Translations under genes and position numbers: made by a program | Notes under the pieces: model-generated | The model's input: the letters and a program-made list of their open reading frames with translations, nothing else | What the model was told of the DNA's origin: nothing | Database searches by the model: none | Assembly (NCBI GenBank): GCA_040752025.1 | Contig: JBFMFR010000051.1 | Coordinates: 1 to 53,250 of the forward strand | DNA length: 53,250 nucleotides | From: JBFMFR01 sp040752025 | GTDB lineage: Bacteria > Chloroflexota > Anaerolineae > Anaerolineales > UBA4823 | Reading direction: 5' to 3' | Shown: piece by piece, positions 15,982-25,622 of the stretch | Layout: each line of letters opens with the position of its first letter | Position numbering within the stretch: position 1 is the first letter of the stretch

Positions 15982-17757
15982 TCACTCAACCTGTGTTTCA
16001 CCTGGAGATGTATTCGTGTGCGTGTGCGTTTCCGGCGGTGCGACTGGCTTGGTCTCTACAATCAGGGCCTGAGCCCGGCTGGCCTGCAGGGCGCGACGCA
16101 GTTCGCTCACCGCGGTTTGCAGAATCACCTGTGGATCATCGGATGAACGCACCTTGGCAGTGATCTCTGCCGTCAGCCGCTCGCGCTCAGCACGTCGACG
16201 GGTCTCTTCGAAGAGACGGGCACTTTCCAGGGCAACGCTCAACTGCTCGCTCAAGGTCTGGAGCAACTCGATTTCACTTTCCGACCAGGAAGGAGCGTCA
16301 TTGTCTTTGCGCAGACGCACCACTCCAACAGTTTGCTGGCGGATTTGGATGGGTAGCACCAGGGTGGTATCATCCGGATGCAAGGCTTTCCCGGTAGAAA
16401 TCACGCGCTGCATGCTGGGTTGGATGGGTAGATCATCGGCGCGCCCCAGGTACTGGGCCCCCAGGTGCTGGGCGCTGGCTACTGTTGCATCGCCAGATGC
16501 ACCAGCCGAGATGTGTGCACCTGTTTCGGCTTTGCACAGGTAGCCCATACCAGGGCGAGATTGCAGCAGCTTGCGCCAGGCATCCTGACTGAGTTCACCG
16601 TACACTTTGCGGCTCATATCCAGTGTGGCGCGCAACTCTTCAAGGTTAGCCTGGTTTTCGATGAAAAGATTGGCGTTTTCAATAGCGACTGCTAACTGGT
16701 TGGCCACGATTTGCAGGGTGGCGATATCATCCTGGCTGAAGGCATTTTCAGAGGTGCTTTGCACATCCAGGACTCCCCACATACGGGCAGATTGTTCTGA
16801 CCCACTACCGATACCGGTTACCAATGGCAGGGCCATTTCAGAACGAGTATCGGGCAAGAAGGGGTTGCGAAAGTGAACGACATCCGCGCCGACGTTCGAG
16901 GCTACACGTGGCTGGCGAGTACTGGCTACGTGCCCGACAATGCTGGTCTCGCCCAGGGGCAACTTGTGGCCGCGTTCGAGCATCTGCGTGCCGCCGGTAC
17001 TGTTGGCGGCCCTCAAGACGGCGTTTTCATGGGTCATGTCCAGTAGAAAAATGCCGGTGTGGTAGTAGCCGAAGTTCTGGCTGATCAGTTCGCAAGACTG
17101 GTTGAGTAATTGATCCATATCACGGATCGAGACCGTGACCTGCGCCACGGAGGCGGCTGCCTGCAACTGGGCTGCCCTGCGCTCCAGAGCGCGCGTGCGT
17201 TGCGTAATCTGTGCGGCCATATCGCCCTGCAATGCGACCAGGTCCTGCGCCAGGTGGCTGAACGAAATCGTCAGGGCATCGACTTCATCTTCAGGAACAA
17301 TCTCTTCAGTGCTGGCGGTTCCCCCGCCACCGGCGATTCCCTCGCCGCTGATGTCTGTAGCAAGTTTGCCAGTGCGACGGAAGGCCTCGATCAGGTTTTC
17401 TAGCTTGCGCAGGGGCTGGATGATCCCGCCCGAGGCGAAAATGGCGATAATAGCGATGGTCAGGAAAGTGTATACCAGGTATGTACCGGCCTCGACCGCC
17501 AGGGTGCGGTTGATCTCGACGACGGCATTGGCTGGCAGGTTCCAGGCTGTGCCGCTGACAGGGTCACCACCACCGGCGCGCAGCAGGCGATCGTTCAAGT
17601 TCAGCAAGCGCGCGCTGGTGAGCAGGGTGGGAACCAGGCTCAACAAGATGAAGATGGGCAAAATCTTGTAGAACAGCGAACCACGCTGCCTGACCGGCGT
17701 AATTTGTCTAAGCGAAGCCGATGGATTGTCGGACGGTGTCCGCACTGATTCACTCAT
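15982..17757 (-). CDS. membrane GAF sensor without output domain (sensor 9: TM-TM-HAMP-GAF-half-GAF)
   Basis: 591 residues. Two TM helices (about 30-50 and 90-112) flank a short extracytoplasmic loop, too small for a Cache domain. A HAMP-like segment and coiled coil (about 113-205) follow, then a full GAF (about 210-370) with NPFLPDTRSEMALPL. The linker YGELSQDAW (about 395-415) and half-GAF SWSESEIELLQTLSEQL (about 480-525) precede a tail ERERLTAEITAKVRSSDDP that stops at the first strand of another GAF. No HisKA, HATPase, GGDEF or methyl-accepting domain is present. The ATG follows GGAG by 7 bases. The N-terminus shares TPSDN with the giant kinase through a palindromic DNA repeat. It lies 78 bases after the YeiH-type gene. 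Confidence 0.88.
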   Translation of the reverse strand: MSESVRTPSDNPSASLRQITPVRQRGSLFYKILPIFILLSLVPTLLTSARLLNLNDRLLRAGGGDPVSGTAWNLPANAVVEINRTLAVEAGTYLVYTFLTIAIIAIFASGGIIQPLRKLENLIEAFRRTGKLATDISGEGIAGGGGTASTEEIVPEDEVDALTISFSHLAQDLVALQGDMAAQITQRTRALERRAAQLQAAASVAQVTVSIRDMDQLLNQSCELISQNFGYYHTGIFLLDMTHENAVLRAANSTGGTQMLERGHKLPLGETSIVGHVASTRQPRVASNVGADVVHFRNPFLPDTRSEMALPLVTGIGSGSEQSARMWGVLDVQSTSENAFSQDDIATLQIVANQLAVAIENANLFIENQANLEELRATLDMSRKVYGELSQDAWRKLLQSRPGMGYLCKAETGAHISAGASGDATVASAQHLGAQYLGRADDLPIQPSMQRVISTGKALHPDDTTLVLPIQIRQQTVGVVRLRKDNDAPSWSESEIELLQTLSEQLSVALESARLFEETRRRAERERLTAEITAKVRSSDDPQVILQTAVSELRRALQASRAQALIVETKPVAPPETHTHTNTSPGETQVE

Positions 17758-17835
17758 AACTTAGCTCCGAACGTCGAACGTAGTCACATGATACCACTCA
17801 CACAAACGCACACGCACACGAATGGAATGGGACCG

Positions 17836-19035
17836 TTACAATAAGAATGGCGCCAGCACAAAAAAGAGCATGATCACTCCCAGCCAGCCTATCAACCCAA
17901 TCAGCAGGGGGCGGCTGCCTGTATTTAGAACACTTTCGATGTCTACCATGAAGCCAATACTGGCCAGAGCGATGGAGAAGGCGATTGTGGCCCAGGGCCT
18001 GAGCACGGTCAGATAGCTGCGGCTGGCAGGCACGAATGAGATCAAGAAACCGACCAATACAAAGGGCAGTAAGAACCAGACTCTCAGCAACCCAGCTACG
18101 AAAGCCGCAGGAGAGGTTTTGCCGGTCGAAGCACCCTCCGGATGCAATCCGCGCTCGGAGGTGCGGCGTAAAGCATGGAAAAAGCCCGTAATCAGCGCTA
18201 CGGGAGCCAGCATTACAATCCGCAGCGTTTTGACTGCCATGCCCAGGTTGGCTGTGTCGGGCGGCAGGGAGGAGACGGCGACGCGTACCAGGCCTGTCTG
18301 GTGCAGCGTCGCTCCTGACAGGACGGCAAAGTTCCTGTCACTCATGACCAGTAATTCTTTCAACAATGGGTAGATCATTACTCCCAAAAGACCCGCGGCG
18401 GTGATGACCAGCAGAGAAACGGAGGTATCTTCAGGTTCGGCGTCTATGCTGGGCGAGAGCACGGCAATGGCCGAAGCGCCGCAGATGGCAGAGCCAGTTG
18501 CAATCAATTCACTCAGTTTGCTGGAAAGCCCCCAGAATCTGTTCAACCAGAAGATCAACACATAGAAGGCGCCCATGGAAAGCAAGGTCAAAGCGATAGT
18601 GGGCAAAGGCAGGCCAACCAGACGGGTGAAGTCCAGGTTGACTCCGTAGAGAATAATGCCAACCGGGATCAAGACACGCACGCCTAACTGCGCTCCAGGC
18701 AGGAGAGCCTGCGCTGGACGTGCCAGGGCCGGGACGGAACTCACCAACAGGCGCACGGTGATGCTCAGCATGATGGCTAAAGCCAGGGCATCCAGGGATT
18801 GGTGCAGTGAGGCTAGGCGATAGGCTGCCAGGCCTATCACCAGAACCAGAATTAACCCGGGTAAGTATTTCGCCAGGTGAGCAGAGAGACCGGTTTTCTT
18901 CCGATTTGGGCGATCAACGACGGCGGTTCCCCCACCGCCTTCGTTCTGGGTGGCCGGCGAGGGCTGTGCGCCTATCTCTGCGGATGGCATCTGGCTTACT
19001 TTGACTTCGTTGGCGAGAACCTCATCATCAGGCAT
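17836..19035 (-). CDS. YeiH/UPF0324-family membrane protein (putative sulfate exporter family)
   Basis: 399 residues. A hydrophilic N-terminus of about 50 residues precedes about ten TM helices. GVNLDF, the glycine-rich GSAICGASAIAVLSP and HQTG are hallmark motifs of the YeiH/YadS family, annotated elsewhere as putative sulfate exporters; the substrate is not firmly established. It is locked into the sensor operon: a GTG (19044) overlaps the preceding sensor's stop as GTGA, but the ATG at 19035, with GGAG 8 bases upstream, is the better start. A copy of the CGGATGCAATCCG repeat (18139-18151) lies inside a cytoplasmic loop. A transporter between sensors suggests a transported ligand or transport-linked sensing, which is inference. 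Confidence 0.87.
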   Translation of the reverse strand: MPDDEVLANEVKVSQMPSAEIGAQPSPATQNEGGGGTAVVDRPNRKKTGLSAHLAKYLPGLILVLVIGLAAYRLASLHQSLDALALAIMLSITVRLLVSSVPALARPAQALLPGAQLGVRVLIPVGIILYGVNLDFTRLVGLPLPTIALTLLSMGAFYVLIFWLNRFWGLSSKLSELIATGSAICGASAIAVLSPSIDAEPEDTSVSLLVITAAGLLGVMIYPLLKELLVMSDRNFAVLSGATLHQTGLVRVAVSSLPPDTANLGMAVKTLRIVMLAPVALITGFFHALRRTSERGLHPEGASTGKTSPAAFVAGLLRVWFLLPFVLVGFLISFVPASRSYLTVLRPWATIAFSIALASIGFMVDIESVLNTGSRPLLIGLIGWLGVIMLFFVLAPFLL

Positions 19036-19040
19036 ACTTC

Positions 19041-21410
19041 TCACTCCACAGTCTGTTCGATTTGTTCGCTGTCCTGGCCGCCTGCCTTAGCGCCGTCCTG
19101 ATCGAAGGGTCCCATACGGATCTCGACTTCGGCCAGGTTCAGGGCGGCCTGCATTTCGCGGGCGGCTGTTTGCAGAACGTTATCCAGGTCCAGCGTGGCG
19201 CGCATGCGAGCGGTGATCTCGCCCACCAGGCGCTCGCGCTCTGCCTGGAGCTGAGTCTCTTCGAAGAGACGGGCAGATTCCAGCATCACTCCCAATTGAT
19301 CCACAACGCCGCGTAACAAGCCTACTTCCTGTGCCTGCCAGACTGTGCTGGTAGACGCTTCTCCAGCCGGCGCGGATACGCTGATGCTCTTTTGCGCTCG
19401 TAAGTAGCCAATGCGCTGGCCACGCACCTGGATGGGCAACTGCAACGGCGCACCTGGCCTGGTTTCTTCGGCGGACCGCATCTGGGATGGATCTCTGACG
19501 GCCGAAACCCCGCTGGAGGTACGCTCTTTGTGGTAACTGACAGGGCGTTGATGCAGCCGTTCCAGCCAGGCCTGACGACTGAGCTGCCCGAAGGCCTCCT
19601 GGGCAGTCTGCAGGGCCTGTTGGACTTCGCCGAACAGGCGCGCATTGTCCAAGGCGGCAGCTACCTGGTCGGCCATCGTCTGGAAGACAGTGATCGACTC
19701 TTCATCGAAAGCCTGTTCCTGGGTGCTTTGGATCGAGATGGCGCCCAACACCTGACCGCGTGAGCGCAGCGGGATGGCTGCCTCCGAGCGTGTATCGGGG
19801 AGGTCGGGAGTAGCCAGGCGCACCGGATCTTCCCCGGCCTGTAAGGCAATCCGGGCCTGCGCGTTGGCGATGCTCCAGCCGATCATCCCCTCTCCCAACC
19901 GGATGCGATGGCCGCGTTCCAACATGGTCTGTCCGGCGCGCCCGGTGCCGGCTCTGAGCAGAGCCCATTGGCGGGTTTCATCGACCAGGAAGAGCCCGAC
20001 GTAATACAATTCAAAGCGCACCTGGATCAGGTCGACCACCTGTTGGATGAGCTGGTTGGTATCCAGGATCGTGGTAACCGAACGGCCGACTTCGCTGGCG
20101 GTTTGGAGCTGCTCGCTGCGGGTTTGCAGTTGTTGGGTGCGCTCGCTGACGCGCTGCTCCAGGCTTTCGATGAGGGCGCGCAGGCGTTCGGTCATGGCGT
20201 TGAAGGCGGCAGCCAGGGCGCCGGTTTCATCGTTGCGCAGGGTGGGAGCCTGAAGGCTGAGGTCGCCAGCGGCAATGCGCCGGGCAGTATCGGTGAGCTG
20301 CACCAGGGGGGCGGTCAGGTTTTGGCTGGCAAACAGGGCCACCACCAATGCCAGCAAAACCGCCCCCAGCGTAGCGCTCACCATGGCGCTGGTGGTGGAG
20401 CGCACCCCGCTGAGCGCCTCCGCTTCAGTTTGCTCGGCGATCAACGCCATCTGCAACTCAGGGATATAGCGGTAGGAACCGATCACGGCTTCGCCCTGAT
20501 AGTTCAAATACCTGCCCGCGCCGCTCTGGCGCTCGGCGGCGCCTTGCTGCGTGGCTTCGGTGCGCATGGTGTACTGGTCGATGGCCAGGGTTGTCCGGCG
20601 GGTTTGTGTCAGCAGCGTCAGGTTGCGGCTGACCAGGTAGGTCTCACCGGTCTCGCCCAGCCCGGTGTGCTCTTGCATGATCTGGTTCAATTCTTTCAGG
20701 CTGGCGCGCGCCGCCAGGACGCCCAGGGTCTCACCCTGATCATCGATAATCGGCTGAGCTACTACCACCACCGAATAGCCCAGACCTACATCGAATTGAG
20801 GCGAGCTGATGTAAGGGCCTAACGAGCCCCGGCGGAAGAACTCGCGGGTTTGCATGGAGAGATTTTCCTGGTTGGCTCGGGTGGAAAGCCGGATGACCCC
20901 GTCCGAGTCGAGCAGAAGAAACTCGTCAAACACGCTGTTCGATGCGATCAAGTTTTCAAATGCCGAAAGCTGTACACCGTAGACCGTGGTGAAGATAGCC
21001 GTACCAGGTTCATAACGTAGTAAGGTGGTCAGGCGCAAGTTGTCAGAGTTGCGCAGAATCTCGGCGTTCAGGGCCTGCTGCAGGTTTTGGCCCCAGGTGC
21101 GCACCTGGGCTTCTTTTAAAATGGCCACGGCATTGAGGGTCTCTTGCGCACGCTGCAAGCCATCGCGTCTACCCAGGATGGCCGAGATGCCTCCGGCGAT
21201 CATGGCCGGGATCAGGGTGAAGGCAACCAGCAGCAGCAGCATCCAGGTGCGGATGGAGGTGATGCGCCCGACATGCATAGATGCGCCGGATGCAATCCGC
21301 ACTTCCTGCCGAGTTGTATCCGGGTGCATTCCGCTTTGATCGTTCGAATCGTGGTTCGGGTCTGGTGCGGAGGTGGATTGCATCCGTGCGGATTGCATGG
21401 GTGTTGTCAT
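19041..21410 (-). CDS. Cache-HAMP-GAF sensor without output domain (sensor 8)
   Basis: 789 residues. TM1 (about 55-77), a double-Cache-like extracytoplasmic region (about 78-350, with FDEFLLLDSDGVIRLST and GETGETYLV), TM2 (about 352-375), HAMP (about 376-430), coiled coil LEQRVSERTQQLQ, and full GAF (about 465-620; DLPDTRSEAAIPLRSRG). The linker FGQLSRQAWLERL, half-GAF (LQLPIQVRGQRIGYLR ... VVDQLGVMLESARLF) and tail ERERLVGEITARMRATLD follow, ending at the first GAF strand. No catalytic output is present. It overlaps sensor 7 by 4 bases (21407-21410). The N-terminus encodes two copies of the CGGATTGCATCCG repeat. It is closely related to sensor 7 and probably arose by duplication. Confidence 0.9.
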   Translation of the reverse strand: MTTPMQSARMQSTSAPDPNHDSNDQSGMHPDTTRQEVRIASGASMHVGRITSIRTWMLLLLVAFTLIPAMIAGGISAILGRRDGLQRAQETLNAVAILKEAQVRTWGQNLQQALNAEILRNSDNLRLTTLLRYEPGTAIFTTVYGVQLSAFENLIASNSVFDEFLLLDSDGVIRLSTRANQENLSMQTREFFRRGSLGPYISSPQFDVGLGYSVVVVAQPIIDDQGETLGVLAARASLKELNQIMQEHTGLGETGETYLVSRNLTLLTQTRRTTLAIDQYTMRTEATQQGAAERQSGAGRYLNYQGEAVIGSYRYIPELQMALIAEQTEAEALSGVRSTTSAMVSATLGAVLLALVVALFASQNLTAPLVQLTDTARRIAAGDLSLQAPTLRNDETGALAAAFNAMTERLRALIESLEQRVSERTQQLQTRSEQLQTASEVGRSVTTILDTNQLIQQVVDLIQVRFELYYVGLFLVDETRQWALLRAGTGRAGQTMLERGHRIRLGEGMIGWSIANAQARIALQAGEDPVRLATPDLPDTRSEAAIPLRSRGQVLGAISIQSTQEQAFDEESITVFQTMADQVAAALDNARLFGEVQQALQTAQEAFGQLSRQAWLERLHQRPVSYHKERTSSGVSAVRDPSQMRSAEETRPGAPLQLPIQVRGQRIGYLRAQKSISVSAPAGEASTSTVWQAQEVGLLRGVVDQLGVMLESARLFEETQLQAERERLVGEITARMRATLDLDNVLQTAAREMQAALNLAEVEIRMGPFDQDGAKAGGQDSEQIEQTVE

Positions 21411-23917
21411 TGGGAAAACTCCTCTTCCCCAGAACGAAGTCGTTGAACGAAGTCATCGTTTCTTTCAGGAGCCTCACTCCTGGTGAACTCGCTATCGGAA
21501 CGAAGTCGAAGTTCCGGGGAAGGCCGCGGGGACGGGCTCAATTGGATCACCACTTGCTCCAGATCCAGGGTGTTGTAGATTTGTTCAACAGCGGTTTTGA
21601 TCACGGTTTCTACATTTAGGGATGCGCGCATCTGGGCCGCGATTTCTCCAAGGGCGCGTTCTTGATCTGCCAGTTGGCGAGTTTCGGCGTACAGGCGGGC
21701 GCTGTCCAGGGCGATGCCCAATTGCTCGCAAACATCTTCCAAGAAGTTAACCTCTTCGTTCGTCCAGCCTTGCTCTGTCGGAAAGCGGGCGATATCTAAC
21801 ACACCGATCACCGTACCGCGCACCATGATGGGGATGGCAACACGAGCACCACTTTCAACCGGAGATGCGGGGGTTACACTGCGCAGCGTAGCCATTTCAT
21901 CCCTTACCTCAGCTTGCGCGCGGATTTCATCCGCCAGGATGCTGCGCTGTTGGGCGATGGCCTGCTGCATCTCGGGCCGCCAGACCGCCGCGCGACGTTC
22001 GATCCCACCCACGTCACTCACGTAGCTGAATTGCGGTTGCGAGGCAAAATAAGATTGCCAGGAGGCCAGGGTCTGCTGGGCATAGGCGCGCCGTTCAGCT
22101 TCCAGAGCTTCCTGGCTTTCAGCGAACAGGCGCGCGTTTTCGATGGCTACCGCTAATTGGTCTGCGAGCGACTGCAAGGCGCTCACCGAGACTTCATCGA
22201 AGGTGTTGCTGCGGCTGGATTGGACGGATAGTGCCCCCAGCACCTTGTCACGCGTGCGCAAGGGGATCGCGGCTTCCGAGCGTGTTTCGGGCAACTCGCT
22301 GGTGGCAACGCGCACCAGGTCGATGCTGGCCTCTTGCGCGATGCGCGCCTGTGCATTGGCGATGCTCCAGCCGATCATGGATGAGCGCCCGACAGGCAGC
22401 CGGTGTCGCCGGGCTAACATAGCCTTACCGGCCTCGCCTGTCCCGGCTCGCAGCACCGCCCAGCGATTGCGGGAGCGGATTGCATCCGTTTCAGATACGC
22501 CTGCTGACGGCGTGCCAGGGCTTTCTTCGATCATAAACAGGCCGACATAATACAAATCGAAGTGTTCGCGGATCAACTCCACCGCCCGGCTCAACAATTC
22601 ATTCAGATCCAGGATCGAAGCCGCTGCCCGGCTGACCTGCGCCGAAGCTTCCAGGTAGTTGGAACGAATTTCCAGATCTTGCGTACGCTCGTTGACACGC
22701 TGTTCCAGGTTGTTGATTAATTCGACCAGTTGGGTGGTCATATTGTCGAATGCATTGGCCAGGATGCCTAATTCGTCCTGGCGCTGCTCGATCTCGCCAA
22801 ATGAATAGCTGTTGGATTCAACCACAGGCCCATCGATGGCCGTGTCACTCTGCCCGGGCAATTCTCCCCGGGCGATGCGTGAGGCCGTCTCGGTCAGCTC
22901 TGTCAGCGGCTGGGCAATGTTATAGGTGACCATCATGGCGATGTAAAGCGCTAAGAGGATCGAAGCGATCGCCACGCTGCCGATGACCGCTAATGCTGCA
23001 TAGGTCACCCGAGCAGATTCCTGTTGGTTTTGCTCGGCGATGATCGCGGCTTGCAAGTCGGGTAGGTAGATATACGCCCCGATCACGGGTACGGAGGCGT
23101 AATTGCGGTAGTTACCCAGGCTGCCGCTGCGCCGGTTCGGCGAAGCGAAGGCTTCTTGGACACCCACTGTTTGAATCAAGCTCCCGTGATCAGCTTGGTT
23201 CAGGCCAACCAGCAGTTCTCTGTTGGCGCCGACCAGGTAGGTCACACCGGTTTGTCCCAGGCCATTGCGGTCCGCCAGGATGTATTGCAGCGATTGCAAG
23301 CGAACTCTGCCTACCAATAACCCGACCACTTGTCCGTTCGCATCGTGAACAGGATAACTGGCGTACATCACAGTTCGTCCCAATGCAATCGAATAGGCAG
23401 GTGCGTCCACGTAGGGCCTGAGCATACCTTCCTTGAAAAAGGTTCGGGTATTGTATACCTGCCCTTCTTGCGTGTTCTCGCTGCCAAGCATCACCACGCC
23501 ATCCTGATTGAGCAAGAGGAGCTGATCGTAATAGCTGGACTGAGCCAGCAAGTTGAGGAAGATCGTGCGCACGCGGGTGTAAACCTGGCGCACCTCCTGG
23601 TACTCGGGCGAGGCCGGCGAAGTTTGTAAGATCAGGGTGATATCCTCGAGCATATTCTGGCCGAGCAGGGCGTTGCCCAGGTCGGCCTTGAGGGTATTGC
23701 TCCAGTCACGTATCGCGATTTGTTTGTAACCCAAAACAACCTGCAACTGACTGATGGTGTCCGCCTGGCCAGACTGGGCCTGAGAGATGGTGATGATGAA
23801 GCTGATGGCTGCGAAGGGCAGCAGGGCCACAGCCACAAAAGCCAGGATCAGTGCCGATTGCATCCGTGCCGATTTCATCGACTTCGTTTGACTTCGTTCA
23901 GTAGTTTTAACATTCAT
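21407..23917 (-). CDS. Cache-HAMP-GAF sensor without output domain (sensor 7)
   Basis: 836 residues. TM1 (about 22-45), double-Cache-like sensor region (about 46-315; YYDQLLLLNQDGVVMLGS, GQTGVTYLVGANRELL), TM2 (about 318-345), HAMP, coiled coil LEQRVNERTQDLE, and full GAF (about 455-640) interrupted by an extra loop that contains a CGGATTGCATCCG repeat. The linker YAQQTLASWQSYF, half-GAF (VAIPIMVRGTVIGVLDI ... EQLGIALDSARLY) and tail DQERALGEIAAQMRASLN follow. The C-terminal 40 residues are encoded by GAACGAAGTC repeats and vary from the other sensors. It starts 58 bases after the Nramp-like gene, a gap filled mostly by two GACTTCGTTC repeats. No output domain is present. Confidence 0.9.
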   Translation of the reverse strand: MNVKTTERSQTKSMKSARMQSALILAFVAVALLPFAAISFIITISQAQSGQADTISQLQVVLGYKQIAIRDWSNTLKADLGNALLGQNMLEDITLILQTSPASPEYQEVRQVYTRVRTIFLNLLAQSSYYDQLLLLNQDGVVMLGSENTQEGQVYNTRTFFKEGMLRPYVDAPAYSIALGRTVMYASYPVHDANGQVVGLLVGRVRLQSLQYILADRNGLGQTGVTYLVGANRELLVGLNQADHGSLIQTVGVQEAFASPNRRSGSLGNYRNYASVPVIGAYIYLPDLQAAIIAEQNQQESARVTYAALAVIGSVAIASILLALYIAMMVTYNIAQPLTELTETASRIARGELPGQSDTAIDGPVVESNSYSFGEIEQRQDELGILANAFDNMTTQLVELINNLEQRVNERTQDLEIRSNYLEASAQVSRAAASILDLNELLSRAVELIREHFDLYYVGLFMIEESPGTPSAGVSETDAIRSRNRWAVLRAGTGEAGKAMLARRHRLPVGRSSMIGWSIANAQARIAQEASIDLVRVATSELPETRSEAAIPLRTRDKVLGALSVQSSRSNTFDEVSVSALQSLADQLAVAIENARLFAESQEALEAERRAYAQQTLASWQSYFASQPQFSYVSDVGGIERRAAVWRPEMQQAIAQQRSILADEIRAQAEVRDEMATLRSVTPASPVESGARVAIPIMVRGTVIGVLDIARFPTEQGWTNEEVNFLEDVCEQLGIALDSARLYAETRQLADQERALGEIAAQMRASLNVETVIKTAVEQIYNTLDLEQVVIQLSPSPRPSPELRLRSDSEFTRSEAPERNDDFVQRLRSGEEEFSQ

Positions 23918-23918
23918 T

Positions 23919-23949
23919 GACTTCGTTCCACAGTCCTCGGACTTCGTTC
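23919..23949. repeat. two GACTTCGTTC repeats in the gap between the Nramp-like gene and sensor 7
   Basis: GACTTCGTTC occurs at 23919-23928 and 23940-23949, and again at 23890-23899 inside the next gene. The reverse form GAACGAAGTC occurs at 21432, 21445, 21498, 33047 and 35848. All copies lie at gene ends or in non-conserved loops of the sensor block. Confidence 0.7.
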
Positions 23950-23975
23950 AGGCGGCGCAGGTTTGGCTACGGCGA

Positions 23976-25622
23976 CTAGAAAACCACTAAAGGCGTTCCA
24001 TTGATCTGAGTCCACAAGAAGTTGATAAAGAAAAAGCCGAAGAAAGCCATGTTGAGCAAGAGGGTCAGGACCGACCACCAGCGCAGGCGCGCCGGGCGTG
24101 GCAACTGGCTGTTCAGGTAAATCAGGGCCAGGGGAAAGAGTAATGCAGCAAAATTGGAAAGGTTTGCAGAGATCAGCAACAATTGGGCCGGAGGCTGGAT
24201 ATGGATGAATAGTCCTACCAACACCATGATTCCGATCAGTGCGGGAAAATACAGCCGACGTGGGTCCTGTCTGGCTAGGCGGCGTAACCTGGGGCTAACG
24301 GCAAAGGCGGCATCGGTGAAGTTGCGCGCCAGTAGTTCCAGAACGATCATCTGCGTGCCATAAAGGAGTAAGAAGCCAGTCAACAGCATCCAGCCAGAAA
24401 CGATCGGCCCGTAGGTTTGTCTGAGCAGTTGAGCCGCGTAAGTCATCATCGAAGCCGACTGCGCAGGCGTAACACTTGGCGAGGAGGTGAGGTAAGCCAC
24501 CAGCAAGCTGGGCAGGAAGATGCCCAGGACTGCACCTACGAAGAAGATGCCCCACTGGTCGATTACCAGATAGCGGAACCAGCGCCGCCAACGAGCCGCG
24601 TTAACCTCGTTTTCAGGAAAAGTCACTCCTACGTTGGGCATGGAGGGCTGGTTGGCCGAAAGCAAAGGAGCAATAAAGCCAGTCTTCGAACCCATGCCGT
24701 AGCCTTTGTCGCGATAGTAGCCGATGAACATGAAATTCAGCCCCGAGGCCAGGGCAGCAAAACCAGCCAGGGCTCCCAGCGTGGAAGGATCGCTGCCACC
24801 TGGCGGGCGGGCGGGTACTACGAACCAGAATAACGATTGCCCCCAGAAATTCAAGGGGACAACGACCAGGGTGATCAGGAACAGGCCGATGAGGATATAG
24901 GGCAGGTAGATGGCGTGGATGGCTTCCAGCAGTCTTTCGATTTTTCGTGACCCACCGGTCAGCCTGGTGCCGCCAGCCATCAGTATCAAGAATATGCTGA
25001 CCATGAGGCCCAGACCCAGGATGCGCACTGTCCCGAGTTCTTCGCCTGGCTGGTAGCTGCGCCCGCTGAACAGGGCAAACAGGGCCTCACCCGCGCTGAC
25101 GGTCCATCCGCCCAGTAAGAAAGCTGTGAAGAAGCACAGTAACGCCAGCGGCACCCACAACAGGTATCCCGGCGGCACTCGCCCAAAGCCAGCGATGGGT
25201 GACTCGCCGGTTGCCAGGGTGTAGCGCGCCAATTCGATGTTATAGAATACTTGCAGGATGATCGATGCAAATATGACCCAGCCAATGCCTCTGAACCCCA
25301 GGCGACTGATATTCAGAGGGGCCAGTAACCATTCCCCACTGCCCAACGATATCCCCAGGGCAATTACACTGGGACCCAGAATGAAGAGCAAGAGTTCTTG
25401 CAGTCCGACGCGACGGGTCTTGAAAACCTCTTCAGGCGTGGGCAGGTCTTCAACGGGCAGGGGAGGACGGCTGAAGCCGATTTGGCGGGTAGGTGCGGCC
25501 TGCGCTACTGGAGCATTCGGGGTGGATTGCATGGCCTGCGTGCCGGCCAGTTCTGGGGGGGCAGCAGGTGGACTGTATTGGCTTCGCTCGCTTCGTTCAG
25601 AACGTAGTCGCTGATCGCTCAT
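23976..25622 (-). CDS. Nramp-like (APC superfamily) transporter lacking canonical metal motifs
   Basis: 548 residues. A hydrophilic N-terminus of about 70 residues precedes eleven to twelve TM helices. The first helix, GPSVIALGISLGSGEWLLAP, aligns with Nramp TM1, but the metal-binding DPGN is replaced by GSGE, and the TM6 MPH motif is absent (LNFMFIGYYRDKG). The fold family therefore looks like Nramp/APC, while canonical Mn/Fe transport is unlikely. Substrate is unknown. It is embedded in the sensor operon: its start overlaps the upstream sensor's stop by 4 bases (25619-25622), which argues for coupled translation and a functional link. The N-terminus is Arg/Ser-rich and repeat-derived. Confidence 0.8.
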   Translation of the reverse strand: MSDQRLRSERSERSQYSPPAAPPELAGTQAMQSTPNAPVAQAAPTRQIGFSRPPLPVEDLPTPEEVFKTRRVGLQELLLFILGPSVIALGISLGSGEWLLAPLNISRLGFRGIGWVIFASIILQVFYNIELARYTLATGESPIAGFGRVPPGYLLWVPLALLCFFTAFLLGGWTVSAGEALFALFSGRSYQPGEELGTVRILGLGLMVSIFLILMAGGTRLTGGSRKIERLLEAIHAIYLPYILIGLFLITLVVVPLNFWGQSLFWFVVPARPPGGSDPSTLGALAGFAALASGLNFMFIGYYRDKGYGMGSKTGFIAPLLSANQPSMPNVGVTFPENEVNAARWRRWFRYLVIDQWGIFFVGAVLGIFLPSLLVAYLTSSPSVTPAQSASMMTYAAQLLRQTYGPIVSGWMLLTGFLLLYGTQMIVLELLARNFTDAAFAVSPRLRRLARQDPRRLYFPALIGIMVLVGLFIHIQPPAQLLLISANLSNFAALLFPLALIYLNSQLPRPARLRWWSVLTLLLNMAFFGFFFINFLWTQINGTPLVVF

